The notes: generated by a model not told the origin, from the letters alone. A stretch of DNA of 64,000 bases from Cloeon dipterum (GCF_949628265.1 NC_088789.1:496001-560000); one strand, 5' to 3'. Positions 45,017 through 56,686 are shown, counted from the first letter of the stretch. Translations and numbers: made by a program.

Positions 45017-46486
45017 ATGATGGTGTTTGCTCTATTGGTGAGTTTCAAGACATTTCAAGATTCCCCTTGTATATTCTCAATTGATTATCTAATTTCAGCT
45101 AATTTTCGCTAGTTTAGCGTTGACAACTTGCACGCCGACGGATTTCCCCGCAGGAGTATTGAAGACTTGGAAAAACGTCACAGATCTTTTGGAGGTATAA
45201 ATCTTTTCATAACTGTGCAGTTTCTGCTAAGAAAATCGCGTGAATATAGAATAATAATTCATTTTTGCCTGAAGGTTTCCTACGATTTAATCGACCTTCA
45301 AGACAAGACCGATTTCATCCTGATTATTGGTGACCTGGATGGCGAACGCTGCGAATTGAGTCGGTTCCTGCGGAACGATCTTGCTCCAGTTCAGAAAGAT
45401 ACCTTGATATTTCCGCACTATGATGTCGACTGGGAGTCGGACGCCGTGATAATCGACTTGCCGTCATTTGGCGATCAGACGGACAACATCGCAGTCGACA
45501 TCATGCACGCATTCATTAACAAGATTATTTTCGAGCAAGCCGAGCGTATGAAAATTGTCATCGTTGTGCCAGATAGCGCTAGCAACCTTGGTGTCAGGTA
45601 CAAGTCCATGGTGTCGAAATTGGTAGAGGTCTTGAATGGAAACTACAAAGCTTTTAAAGATTCGGTTCTTATGGTTGGCACCATGACCCCAACAAACAGC
45701 GCTCCAGACGAAACCGAGCAACAGGTCAAGGAATCGTTGCACGATCTGGCGGGATCGGAGAGCTTTAACTTCGCTGGTCTGTCCAATGAATTAAGGAGCC
45801 GCTTATGGAGTCTCCTTCCAAACAGAAGAGCGTTAATGGAGTACGTGATAGACAATTACGCTTTTGAGGTTTTCAAAAGACCTGGAACAAATAACCTTTT
45901 GTGGTCGGAGGAAAATCAAGAAACATTGCGCTATGCCATATTTAATAAGTTATCATATTCCACGCCGGCAAATAAGGAAGATTACCAAGTGGTCGTGGAA
46001 TCAAAAGCCAAAGATTTAATTGTGCACAGTCAGAAACTTCACGACAACAATGACTATCTCAAAACGCTCACTCATAAAATCGTCACATCCGTCCTTGACA
46101 ACGGCTTCCTGACCGACCAACACAATGCGCACATGGAAATGTTATATCTTCTGCAAAATCGCGGGAATTCATTGGTGACTTCGTCCTTCGACAAATTCAT
46201 CATCAAGATTGGAAAAATGTCCGATAAACAGTTTGACGAATATCTGGCCACCACGCTGGACCGCAAAAACCAGAATCGCTGGAAAAAATTAAAGTTTGAA
46301 CTAGAAAAGCAGAGCTTTTTTCAAAAACTGCTTAAAGTGAAGAGAACGGTGGCGAATTTTAACGTGCGGAGTTTGATTATTGATCAGGTAAAGAAATTGC
46401 GACAAAAAGCTTTAGATTCGTTCAGTGTAACCCTTGATGCAGAAGAGGATGAATATTCCGAAGAGGATGAGCATTATAATTACTAA
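45017..46486 (+). CDS. Secreted degenerate P-loop GTPase-like protein, intact
   Basis: Three exons, 45017-45037, 45099-45194 and 45275-46486, all GT/AG and phase 0, give 442 residues. Residues 1-20 form a signal peptide (hydrophobic LLLIFASLAL, then a TTCTPT cleavage-type region). NVT at about residue 32 is a possible N-glycosylation site. FILIIGDLDGERCELSRFL occupies the P-loop position but lacks the GK[ST]; VIIDLPSFGD follows as a G3-like strand, then KIIFEQAERMKIVIVVPD and SVLMVGTM, with no NKxD. This resembles AIG1/GIMAP-like or septin-like G domains without nucleotide-binding residues. The C-terminal half is helical and charged and ends in an acidic EEDEYSEEDE tail. AATAAA is at 46562. 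Function unknown. Confidence 0.85.
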
Positions 46487-46814
46487 AAATTATGTATTAA
46501 CATGTACCACGTTTGTTCCCGTTCCCTCGATTTGACGATGATATATTATATAGGATGTTTGAATAAAAATAACATTGAAATGTATCAGCAACTTATTTTA
46601 ATTCTAGGTCATATTTTGGAGAGGTCATGCATATACATCAGATAAAAAATAAACGATTTGTAAATAATTTCTTCAGATTTTATCAAAGTATTACTAGAAT
46701 CCATTTCAAATATTATTTTTTTGTCCGTTTCAACGTCAATAAATTTTACGTCTAAGTACACATCCAAAGAATGGAGACCGAATATAGGAAACGCTGAATC
46801 AGTGAGGTATATAG

Positions 46815-46925
46815 TTTTTGTGTGTAATTTGTTTGTGCATTGCAATTGGGGGGCATATATTTAGAATTGCAACAAAATCTGATGTATGACCTCGCCAAAA
46901 GACAATAAAGATGATAATAATAATA
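46815..46925 (+). repeat. LINE 3'-end fragment, copy 3
   Basis: Same family as 30150-30245, ending ATGACCTCGCC, AAAAGACAATAAAGATG and an (AAT)n tail. It lies between the convergent genes at 45017 and 48540. Confidence 0.78.
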
Positions 46926-47129
46926 ATATGTATGGGGGGCAAACATTACAGCTTAAATGCAATTAATAGGGAGAAAATAAAATAATTTTTTTAGTTTTTT
47001 TCGCAAATTTATTTTACAAACACAAACTTTGCAAATTGTGATGGAGAAAATTATTCCAGTGGTAAATTCTTGAACGCCTCGTGGCTGTACTTTTGAGTAC
47101 AAAAATTTATTAAGGGAGAGGAACTATAT

Positions 47130-48540
47130 CTAAAAACCAAGTTTGCGATATGCTTCAATTTCTTTGACAACCAAATATCTTAAATTAAATTCTTCCAGAC
47201 TGCTACTTCTACCCTTCAGCTGCTCAAAAAAGTCAAGCTTCCTGAGTTCAAGTTGAAACATCATCTGGATTTTATAATCCAACTTGGCTTTAGAGCAGTA
47301 ATTTTCAAATTCTTCTTCACTCATGTTCTTAAATTTGGAAATGAAGACGTAATGTAACAACCAGAATTCCGACGACAGGATGATATTTTGAGACGCAATC
47401 TCCAACAATAAATCAATGTAGCTTTTGAAAAATTCAATGTCAAGCACAGCGTTTACAATCTCTCGCGTAATTTTTCTGAGCTCTACCCGGTTCTTTTCAA
47501 ACAAAGACGACTTTGCGAAGAAATCTTTTGTTCTTCGGTCCACGACGACTGTAAATCGTTTATTTAAAGTGGCGTAATTATCCCGCTGCGATATTAGCAT
47601 GCGCAGATAGTTGCGATTTTGTTCGGACCAAAAAGTTGCATTTTTGCCTGGCCTCTGGAAAAATGCAAAAGATTGATTTGCCACGATAACATCCATCAAC
47701 CTCTTTGTCTTCTTCAACTGCTCTCGAATCCATTCGTCGTCTTGTGACTTATTGTTAGTTCCGTAGGTTGTCCGAAGCGCAGATTTTAAGTACTCCGTGT
47801 TATTCTCCATTGTTTCCGACACGTCCTTCAGCAACTGCACTACGCTTTTCCTTGGTCTTACTTTAGGCTTGGGCGGAATCGTACCGACGAGAGTGATTGA
47901 ACTCAACATATCCTCGAGGTTTTCGTCTAAAACTGCGACCAGTCTCACCACAAGCTTAGAAAACCTGGTAATTTCTTTTTCCCACTCGTCTGGTATCACT
48001 AGCAATACTTTTAGTTTTCGAGCCCTCTCGAAAATCAGTTTGTGCATGAATGCTAACATAAAGTCGATGTGGACGCTGTGAAACTCGTCAAAGTTTGGCA
48101 TGTTGATAAATAAAACATCGATATTGCTGTCTACGATAAAGTACGGTTGGGGAACTTCGTCATCAAAAGGTATTTTGACGATTGGGGTATAATTGCGGTC
48201 ACCAGTAAGGAATAAGCTCAATTCGTTACTCTCGCCGTCCATATCGCCAAGGATCAGGATGAATTCTTCATTGTCTACTATATGTTGCATGTAACCGAAG
48301 GAATGCTGCATAAAATAACAAATTCATATTAACTTAATTGATATATTTTAAAAATTACCAGCATAAATTTTTCAACGTAAGAGGTCCACTCATCATTTTC
48401 CATTGTGGAAAAATCCTGTTTGGATGCACACGCCATCAGCACTAAGTGCGATAAAATAAGCTGCACAGTAGAAAACAATATTTTGGAGTAAATAAAGAAT
48501 AATATAGCAAGACAACAATTTTTACCATTAGAAAGCTCAT
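47130..48540 (-). CDS. Secreted degenerate P-loop GTPase-like protein, intact
   Basis: Exon 1 is 48526-48540 (five codons), exon 2 48359-48460 and exon 3 47130-48305; all introns are GT/AG and in phase, giving 430 residues. The start is a signal peptide (MSFLMLILSHLVLMACAS). FILILGDMDGESNELSLFL replaces the P-loop and VLFINMPNFDE the G3 strand; KLIFERARKLKVLLVIPD and SSITLVGTI follow. The middle FFQRPGKNATFWSEQNRNYL is a shared family segment, and the C-terminus (LRKLDFFEQL, FNLRYLVVKEI) matches the paralogues. No transmembrane helix is seen after the signal. A poly(A) signal is at 47106-47111 (minus). Role unknown; extracellular or secretory-pathway location is inferred. Confidence 0.85.
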
Positions 48541-48678
48541 CTTAATTTATCGGGGAAGATCTGATAATTGAGACAAACCGTATGTAACACTTCTTTAATC
48601 GTCGTGTTTCGAGCAGCAGCTCAAGCGCTTATGTATTGCCACAACCAACAGGAGTCAAAGTCACTAAATAACGCAACT

Positions 48679-48708
48679 GTTATTTATTTATTTATTTATT
48701 TATTTTAG
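48679..48708. repeat. (TTTA)n microsatellite
   Basis: About seven TTTA units upstream of the minus-strand gene at 48540. Confidence 0.9.
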
Positions 48709-48918
48709 GTACATAACACGAAATTGTTTACAGTACAAACCTCAATAAGGAATAAGGACATTTGATTTCTTAATAAAAAAATATTTATTTGCAACTTTGG
48801 AATTGATTATAAAGCTTTAATTCAGCAACTTCTAGATGAACATATAGATAGTAAGAATTGTTCCAATTCTAACGATTAAGGGTCGTAAAAAGGAACTACT
48901 CATCGTCGATAATATAAT

Positions 48919-50411
48919 CTAATATTCGTCATAATCATCTTTGTATTCAGATTTGTCTAGAGGATTTGTGCTGTAAGTTTTCAAAGCATACTGTCGGAGA
49001 TGATTTACATCGTTGATAATTAAACTTTTAACATCAAAATCTACCAAAGAGACGTTTCTCTCTTGCTGCCTCTCAAAAAAGTCCATTTTTTCGAGTTCGT
49101 AATTGAATCTGCGCCAGCGTTTCGCTGTCTCGGCATTCAGCGAGGCCACATATTCGCTGAACTGGTTGTCAGTCATTTCTTGAATCTGAGAGATGAAATT
49201 GTCATAGAATGATGTCACCAGCGATTGTTCTATTGTTTTATGCAGGCTAAGCAATTTATTAAGCATTTCTAAGTGAGCATTGTTGCCTATGCGAAAGTTG
49301 GATTGGAGAACGGCTGTGGCAATATGACGACAGAGACTTTTGAGTAATTTTTCGTTTTTGAACATATTAGAATTTTGGAACATGTACATCTGTGTTCTTC
49401 TAGTATCAACTACAACTTGGTAACGGCCCTTTCTGACCGGTGCTGAAAAAGACAATACATCGAAAATGGTTTCACGCAATTTGTTTCTGTTTTCCTCCGA
49501 CCACAAACTGTCGTTTATCCCTGGTCTTCTGAAAACCCCAAAAGCACCTTTTTTCTTTAACTGATCAAGGAACGCATTTCTACGAGAGTAGAGCTTTAAA
49601 ATGTGGTTTTTCATTTCCAAGGACTCGTTTACAAAAACTTTGGTTAAAAAGAACTTGATGTCAGTGAAATCCCTATAAAGCAGTTCATGCAGCGAATACA
49701 AAACATCTTCCTCTGTGGTCGCCTCTTCTGAATAGCTGCCGTTCTCAGCCGTCATCGTGCCAACTAAGGCGATCGACTCTTTGAATGACTCGAAGTTTAG
49801 TCCCAAGATTCGAACCAACTTGGTCACCATTAACGTGTACCTGATGAAGCCTTCCCTATCGTAAATGTCATCCGGCACAACGAGGACTATTTTGAGACGG
49901 TCAGCGCGGTCGAAAATTATCTTGTTTGTAAACGCGGTTATGAGATCATACACGTCGTCGATTTCGTAATCGTTGAATGACGGCACGTCGATTATCAAGA
50001 TGCCAGTCTCGATGTCCACGTCATAGCTCGGAAATCGGAAACCATTTTCTTCAACTGGAGTGCGGTCGTTTCGCAGGAATCGACTCAACTCACAGGGTTC
50101 ACCATCCAGGTCACCAAGAATTAGGATAACATCACTCATGTTTTGTGCTGGTGTAACATCGTAGGTGAACTGGAAATGAAAAGAGTTTATCTTCAAATTC
50201 TTCAGTGAAATATTGAATTATAATAAATCACCTTCAAAATTTTGTTGAGGTTTTCGTTAAAGGTGTTTGATAAAAGTTCTTCCGTAGACGTGCAACTGTT
50301 CAACGCTAATAAGTTAGCGCAAATAAGCTGGATAGAACAGATCAATTTTTTAGCATCACAAAATCAGCAATAAGATATATAGTGCTAAAAACTTACCAAT
50401 AGACAAAACAT
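48919..50411 (-). CDS. Secreted degenerate P-loop GTPase-like protein, intact
   Basis: Exon 1 is 50397-50411, exon 2 50232-50327 and exon 3 48919-50169; GT/AG borders in phase 0 give 453 residues. The signal peptide is MFCLLLICANLLALNSC. VILILGDLDGEPCELSRFL, GILIIDVPSFND, KIIFDRADRLKIVLVVPD and SIALVGTM follow in family order, then FRRPGINDSLWSEENRNKL and a helical C-terminus with LEKMDFFERQ. It ends in an acidic/tyrosine-rich tail like that of the 45017 gene, its closest relative by tail and exon-2 sequence. Key GTP-binding residues are absent, so catalysis is doubtful. It may work as a binding or decoy protein, but this is speculative. Confidence 0.85.
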
Positions 50412-50479
50412 TTCTTTACTTTCGTATTGAGCACTTAATCGTGAAATGAGAGTGTTGACTATACTGCCTCAAACCTCGA

Positions 50480-50495
50480 CTGTTTACTGAATGAA
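50480..50495 (-). promoter_or_regulatory. Candidate initiator of gene at 50411
   Basis: On the minus strand the sequence reads GTTCATTCAGTAAACA, with an arthropod TCAGT initiator about 77 bases before the ATG. It matches the element upstream of the 45017 gene. Confidence 0.45.
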
Positions 50496-50499
50496 CTCT

Positions 50500-51074
50500 A
50501 TAAGAAAACTGCAACATATTTTGTTTGTTTAGATAAAATATCTCTGCTGGAAATGATGTTTGTTGTTTCATCCGCTGGGAATATTTTTTCGTTTCAAGCT
50601 CAAAAGCTTTTAGATATGCAATAATTTGACAACTTCAACAACCTTTCAAATATTTTTATTTCTATAATTGTTCAAAAAATGGCAGCTCGTCTTACTTGTT
50701 GACGTTTGTGTTGTCATCAAGTGCTGGTTTGTTTTAAAATACCAGTTTAAATAGACGTTGAACAAAAATTATCAGCTTAATTAACGATTTTAAACTATAA
50801 AAACACAATGGTTTAAAAAAATAAATATTGCGTTTTGCATTAAATGGGAAATCATGACATAAATTATTCTTATTTTATTAAATGATTATATCATATTGTT
50901 AACCGGTATTAAAAAGCAAAAATGTATAGAGGGGGTGATAGAGAGGTGCTGCCCTCGCGTAGCAACTGCGTGATTTATCTGCTGCGTGCTAGAACTATGA
51001 CGTCAGGAAATTCGATTACTTTAGGCGCGAAAATCACGTTTAATGTTTTCTACAGATATGATAGCAGTTGCGTG
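50500..51074. other. intergenic, nothing recognised
   Basis: AT-rich DNA with a CRE-like TGACGTCA-related site near 50999. No gene or known repeat. Confidence 0.4.
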
Positions 51075-51530
51075 TCGATTGCGTCATCGTCAAAAGAGAC
51101 AAGGAGAAGCGAGGAGCAGACGAAAAAAAATAGAGAAATAACGTCAAGGATCGCATAACGCAAAAACTTTTATGAAAAAAAAATATATATCTACAAATTT
51201 ATCTGAGTAAAATGGCAATAATGTTTGAATAAATTATGAAGCGACTATCGGAGAGGTAGAAACTTAATTTTTAACCAAATTATTTTTGATGCGAAAAAAT
51301 CTACTGTTTAATTTTGTTTGATTTTGGGTGCTGATTGGAAAGAAAGTTCAGAGTCAAGTAGTGTCAAGGCCGCTTTTGCGTTATCGCGATGTGTGTGCTC
51401 GGAGTGGAGGTCGGCAGTTGGCAGGAGAAAGAAAAGCGCTGTGAAGCGGTGGCCACCCTGAGAAGAGAGAACGCATTATAGTGCACTTTCGAGGTAATTA
51501 TATTTAATAGAAGCAAAACGGGCAAAGTGA
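51075..51530 (+). repeat. Duplicated non-coding segment, copy 1
   Basis: Matches 58690-59336 over its length in the same orientation. Shared blocks are TATCGGAGAGGT, TTTTGGGTGCTGATTGGAAAG, GTGTCAAGGCCGCTTTTGC and GGCAGTTGGCAGGAGA. The GC-rich end followed by a GT could be a promoter with a 5' exon (GAGGTAATTA donor-like at about 51493). It lacks the MITE present in copy 2. Confidence 0.75.
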
Positions 51531-52246
51531 GTCCTCACTCGCAGGCCAAATGGATATTCTGTGCCAATTATTCATAACATAATTTCCAATGAATTATTTG
51601 TAATTACGAAGAGCCAGAAATAACAAAAAGGATTTATTTTTAAATAGTAGTCCTGCAATTGAAACAAACATTTTGGCCTTCGTTCGTTCCGAAAATTCGT
51701 TTTCCGAAGCCGTGTGATTTTTTAAAAGCGTTTTATATCTGAAATTCAATTTTTTTTTTCAGAAATTATAAATTGAAAATTTATTACAGCTACTAATTTT
51801 ATTTAGTGCCGTCGAGTATGCCGTTAATCCTAAAAAAGACAAAAACTCACATTTTTTGCTCTCTCAATTTTACCAGAATGGTCTGGATTTTTAATTCCCT
51901 TCTGCAATTATACAATATTTAATTAACTCCGCGACTTTTCACATCGATCCAACATACAAAATTGCTTGACAGAGCGTAAGAGCGGTGCGTTCTGACTTTT
52001 GACAAACTATAGTGCTGATTTTGTATTAGAAAAAAGAAATGGCGCGATTAACTTTTTAGTTAAAAAAAACGCTCCAAGGTTTTCGCGTCTGGCATTAGAT
52101 GGAGCGGAATACAGTACGGGAATGGCCAGACCATCGAAATAAGCGACCTGACAACACTGCAAGAGTAGAAAGTTTAACTCTATATTGCAATAATTATGTA
52201 CATATTTTACTGAGGCACGCAGAGCCTTGCTTGGCGCAGTGAGTGA
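51531..52246. other. intergenic, possible 5' region of next ankyrin gene
   Basis: AT-rich. No coding exon was found between the duplicated segment and the ankyrin frame at 52247. Confidence 0.4.
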
Positions 52247-53116
52247 ATGTGCGACTTTTTAGACCGCCCAAGTATACCTCTTTATTTTTTTCCTGCTGGT
52301 TGGAATGAAAACCCAGAAACAGTTAAAATTTTGATCGAAAAAGGTGTCAACGTGAACGAACAAGACAATGAAAAACGAATCGCCCTGCATGATGGTGCTG
52401 AATTAAACTCATTTCCCGAAATTGTCCAGGTTCTGCTTGAAAATGGTGCCGACATTAACTCAACAGATATAAAAGGACGTACTGCACTCCACGCAGCTGC
52501 AATTTGGAATGAAAACCCAGAAATAGTGAAAGTTTTGCTTGGGAATGGTGGCAAAATAAATGAACAAGACAACGAAAACCAGACTGCACTGCATTTGGCC
52601 GCTAGATGTAACACAGTTGCAGAAGTGGTCCAAAAGCTTCTCGAAAACGGCGCTGACGTTCATTCAGTTACACTCACAGAAACATCAGCCCTTCACCTAG
52701 CTGCTGGGTTTAACGAAAACCCAGAAGTAGTGAAAAATCTACTTGGAAAAGGGGCCAAAGTAAACGCACAAGACAAAGATAAATGGACCGCACGAAATGG
52801 CGCCGACGTCAATTCACAAGATCAAAAAGGACGCACAGCTCTTCACCTAGCTGCTGGGATGAATAAAAACCCAGTTATAGTGAAAGTTTTGCTTGAAAAT
52901 GGTGCAAAAGTAAACGAACGAGACAATGAAAAACGTACCAAACTGCATTACGCTGTTGAAAATAATCCAGTTGCAGACATTGTGCAAGAGTTGCTCAAAA
53001 ACGGCGCAGACGTTAACTCACAAGATCGAAATAAATCAACGGCACTTGACCTCGCTGAGTTAAATGAAAACCAAGAAATTAAAAAAAAATTTTGCTTGAC
53101 AATTGCGCTTAAGTAA
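52247..53116 (+). CDS. Canonical-type ankyrin-repeat protein, possibly degenerate
   Basis: A single open frame of 289 residues with near-consensus ankyrin repeats of 33 residues, unlike the superunit family at 30-35 kb. Two repeat types alternate: one with NENPEIVKVLLENGAKVNEQD and one with ADIVQELLKNGADVNSQD, so the unit of duplication is about 66 residues. Around residue 180 two repeats are fused (WTARNGADV), an internal deletion of roughly one repeat. The frame ends after an A-rich run (EIKKKFCLTIALK) where LL-type residues are expected, suggesting a frameshift. The first residues before PAGWNENPE look non-ankyrin, and a splice acceptor could lie there instead. Cytosolic protein-binding role by family; partner unknown. 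Confidence 0.65.
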   Translation: MCDFLDRPSIPLYFFPAGWNENPETVKILIEKGVNVNEQDNEKRIALHDGAELNSFPEIVQVLLENGADINSTDIKGRTALHAAAIWNENPEIVKVLLGNGGKINEQDNENQTALHLAARCNTVAEVVQKLLENGADVHSVTLTETSALHLAAGFNENPEVVKNLLGKGAKVNAQDKDKWTARNGADVNSQDQKGRTALHLAAGMNKNPVIVKVLLENGAKVNERDNEKRTKLHYAVENNPVADIVQELLKNGADVNSQDRNKSTALDLAELNENQEIKKKFCLTIALK

Positions 53117-54984
53117 AGAAGAAACAATTATTATAAATTGACTGTACCGTGTTTCACCGCAAGATTTAACTCAGTAAGCCCCAGAACTGGTTCCAGAGGC
53201 GGCTTTACTATATATAGGCACTTAGATATTTAATTTAATTTATTATACAACGGTACAGAAATCGAAGCTCCTCCGCGCATTTACAAATAAGTCGCACATA
53301 GCAAAATTGGCTTTTTTCTTTTGGATGGATCAAATTTCAAAGAATAATTAGTAGCACGGTATTTGATGTTTTTTTCTAATTGCCTTTTGTCACAACTCTT
53401 GCAAAATTTGCAGCAAAGGAATATTCAGTCAATTTCCGACTTTACAATGTTGATTTTTGTAACGTTTAGTTCTTAATTTTGTGTTCATATTCTTCAATTT
53501 AATCAAATTAACCGGATAATTAATTAGAAAATATTTGAGCCACAGAATGTAAGTGGCCAGATTTTAATCGAAAGTCTGCCTTCATCTTGCGTTACTCAAG
53601 GCATAAATGCTGCCAATACAGACTGCAGTGCTATTTTCTGTTTAACTTTCATGCGATTATTGCTGAACAAAAATTGTACGCACACGCGTCTTGTCGTTGA
53701 CCAGCTTTTTCCTTGTCAGACATATACTCATTTTAGATACAGTGCAAGAATTAATAATAAAACGAATTATTGCCGAGATTTACATGAACTCAGAGAAATA
53801 TCGAGAAATCACAAAATTGAGACGATAAGCCTGGTGCAAGCGAAATTGCCAGATATATAGAGAGAAAAGAGACAAGAAGTAGTCCTCTTGCGGGAGCGAG
53901 CAGCTTGCGACGCGAAAATTCTCCGCAGAGGGGCGGCGAGAGCAGAGAGCCGCGATGAGCTGGGAAACGAGAACAGCCCAACGCGAGCCCAAATAAGCAC
54001 AGTGAATTGCTGAATTTCTAGTTTACCAGCCCCCTCCAGTTTACACCAATTTTAATTTTAATAGCTTGTGGTTTTCCTTTCTCACCAAGACCCGAGTAAG
54101 GCTATATATGGTCATACATGTATAATTATTATGAGAATCACTAAACGCATCGCTAGATATTTAGAAAAACAATCAGCCCATTTTCGCGGATGCAGAGTGA
54201 GCGCGTTGCTGTAAATTTATGCATTTTGGAAAATAAAACAGACACAGTTCTAAAACTGAACCTAAAACTGAAAGCTATATTCTTCACTACATATGATTAT
54301 TCCATCCCTTCTAAGTTGATTTTTGCTAGACTCGTTTCAAAAAACGTAGCAGAGTAGTGCTGACATCCATTATCTCCGGCAAATCATAATACAAATAATT
54401 AAGAAAAATAAAAGTTTAACATTGTCCGATTGTGAGAGCAAATAAGAATACATATTATATGTATTCAATAAACTGAAACTAATTCAAAGCTCTGACCGAA
54501 TAAAGAGAGCAGATTTTGCACTTGAAGCTCATTTCTTCATAAAAACGAGATGTCGAAAATATATCTCGCAAAAATGGCATGCAGTTTTTTCTTCCAGATC
54601 CAGATGCAGTGGTTATTTTTTTAAATGCACATTTATCATCCAGATTTTCACTGTCTGCAGATCGTTGGTTGACGTGTACATTATTTCACCATCAATAAAT
54701 TAAAAGGCAAAATGGCACACCTCTTTTCTTAAAAAAAGGTGCGCGAAAATAATAATAATAAAAAACTTCCCGCCCACAGATCTAAAATCAAAATCAGAGC
54801 TGAAAGACGAATGAACGAACGCACAAAACGCGGCTTAAAGTGGAAAGTTGATTGATTTCGGCCTGGCACAAAACTCAAAATACATACGCGATGCTGGTTC
54901 AAAATCGATCGAGGCTGCAGAAATGTGGAAAAAATGAAACCCAGGAGGCCAGGATGGCCATTTAAATAGAGTCAAATAATTAAC
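53117..54984. other. intergenic, nothing recognised
   Basis: AT-rich non-coding DNA. Open frames near 53800-54000 overlap in several frames on the minus strand and have no family resemblance. Confidence 0.45.
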
Positions 54985-55000
54985 AAGTGTCAACACTCAC

Positions 55001-55078
55001 CGGTGCAGCTCTCCTGGAATTTTGGCTCCGAAACCACGTCCCCCGGCGCCGCAAAATGCACAGTCTGATGGATGACAT
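55001..55078 (-). other. Possible first coding exon of a minus-strand gene
   Basis: An ATG at 55078 opens 26 codons (MSSIRLCILRRRGTWFRSQN and on) that end at a strong CCG/GTGAGTG donor at 55000. The GC-richer upstream stretch and a CpG-rich exon fit a promoter-proximal exon. No following exon was recognised to the left, so this rests on the donor and composition only. Confidence 0.25.
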
Positions 55079-55321
55079 AACACACACTGCAATTTTAAAC
55101 ACTTTTCGGCACTGCACTCGCGAAAAACACCTCAAAATCCGTCCAAAAACACTCAATGCTCCATCGCAAGGAGAAGGCAAGACAGCGGCGGAGATAGAAA
55201 TTCTCAAAAACACATGCATGATGATTGGTCGATCCTATCAAGCCTGTGAACCGAGTAACCAATCACGTGAGCGTCGTGAGCCGTCTCATAACTGGCGCGA
55301 AATGTACATAGAGCATTGAGC

Positions 55322-56640
55322 CCGCGCTGACGTCATATTGCACTACTTGTCCACTCACCCAATGGAGAAAGAGTTTTACTATTATTTACAGCTGATTAAC
55401 AGGAGAGTCGAATTAATTGTTGTCAAAAAATAGCAATGGAAACACAACTATGTGTATGATTTATTATATGGTTATTAAATTATATATAATACTTCTCATT
55501 GATATTTGTCACGTACGTGGCTAGATTTCTTAACTTGCAGGTTAGATTTATCATAAAAATAGGTTTCCTGCTTTATGCTGATATCTATTTAAGTTAAAAG
55601 CAAATAATGAAACATTTTGAGTTATTTCCAAAATTCATTTTTTCTATTGATGCGATTTTTAATTATTTCTGCCGTATTTTCGGTCTCTTTTAAGAGCACT
55701 AGAAGATATAATATTACATAATTATATTAGATTCAGATTCAGGACGTTTTATTTTATTATATCATTTCACATACTATTATATTGGAGGTTGCATCTGTAG
55801 TTGGGAGGAAGATCACAAAACAACAGCTGGAAATAAGATTGATGAGAGCAGCTTAACGTGTGATTTAAACAATGTTAGTCGAATTTTAATGGATTTTAAT
55901 ATATTGTACGCAACACTTCCCCATTAGGGAATATGGATAATGCTTGGTTGCTTGCCATTCAGCCTTGCAATGTAAACGTTGAGGCATTTTGAAAATAAAA
56001 AATATTTTAAACCTGCGAGTTGACTGCTTTTTATTTCCACCGACGTTCAACTTTTTTGAAAATATTTTTCAAAATACAACTGCTGAAACTATCGCCAAGA
56101 TATAGAGCAATTTTCAATTAAATAAGTTGTGAATTAATTTCTAAAAAATGTTGATTTATTTTAATAAAATATTTGTCTGTCCAGGAGTTCGACCTAATTC
56201 AGTCTGACCTGCTGAATTTCAGGTGATTTTTTGGTTGCGGCTTCACTGTACTCGCAGAAAGAAGACAATTTCGCTACCTCTGCTGACCTAATGAATCGAT
56301 TCCTGCTGGTGAACTTTACCAAAAAATCAAGACTCATTATTGCAGGGGTTCTCTACGCAAATTGTGCCAGTTCATAATAAAAAATCCAAAATCTGTGTAG
56401 ATTATTTCTAAAAGCGCCTGCAGCGTGAAGGAATGTTGAAGCAGCGCAGCCGAGGCCGGTGCGCCGAACCTGCTGTTTATTGTTCTCCTCCGAATTAAAT
56501 GTAGTGGGTTCAAGAGAAGAAAAGTCGAGATTTTGGACAGTCAACGCAGTAATTGTATATATATATAAAGGGTGGAATAGGGGAGGAAGGGGCGGCTGGC
56601 GAATCACAGAGAATGGCTAGACATTAATTTGGAAGGTGGT
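55322..56640. other. intergenic, nothing recognised
   Basis: AT-rich DNA without coding signal. A short TA run lies at 56558-56570. Confidence 0.45.
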
Positions 56641-56686
56641 GTCCTTGGTGCGCGAGTGGCGAGGTCGCACTCATTGGCAGCCTCGC

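Noticed and set aside
52247..53116. Bacterial contamination
   Set aside because: The near-consensus ankyrin repeats alone do not show a bacterial origin; flanks are continuous with typical host DNA containing duplicated host segments.
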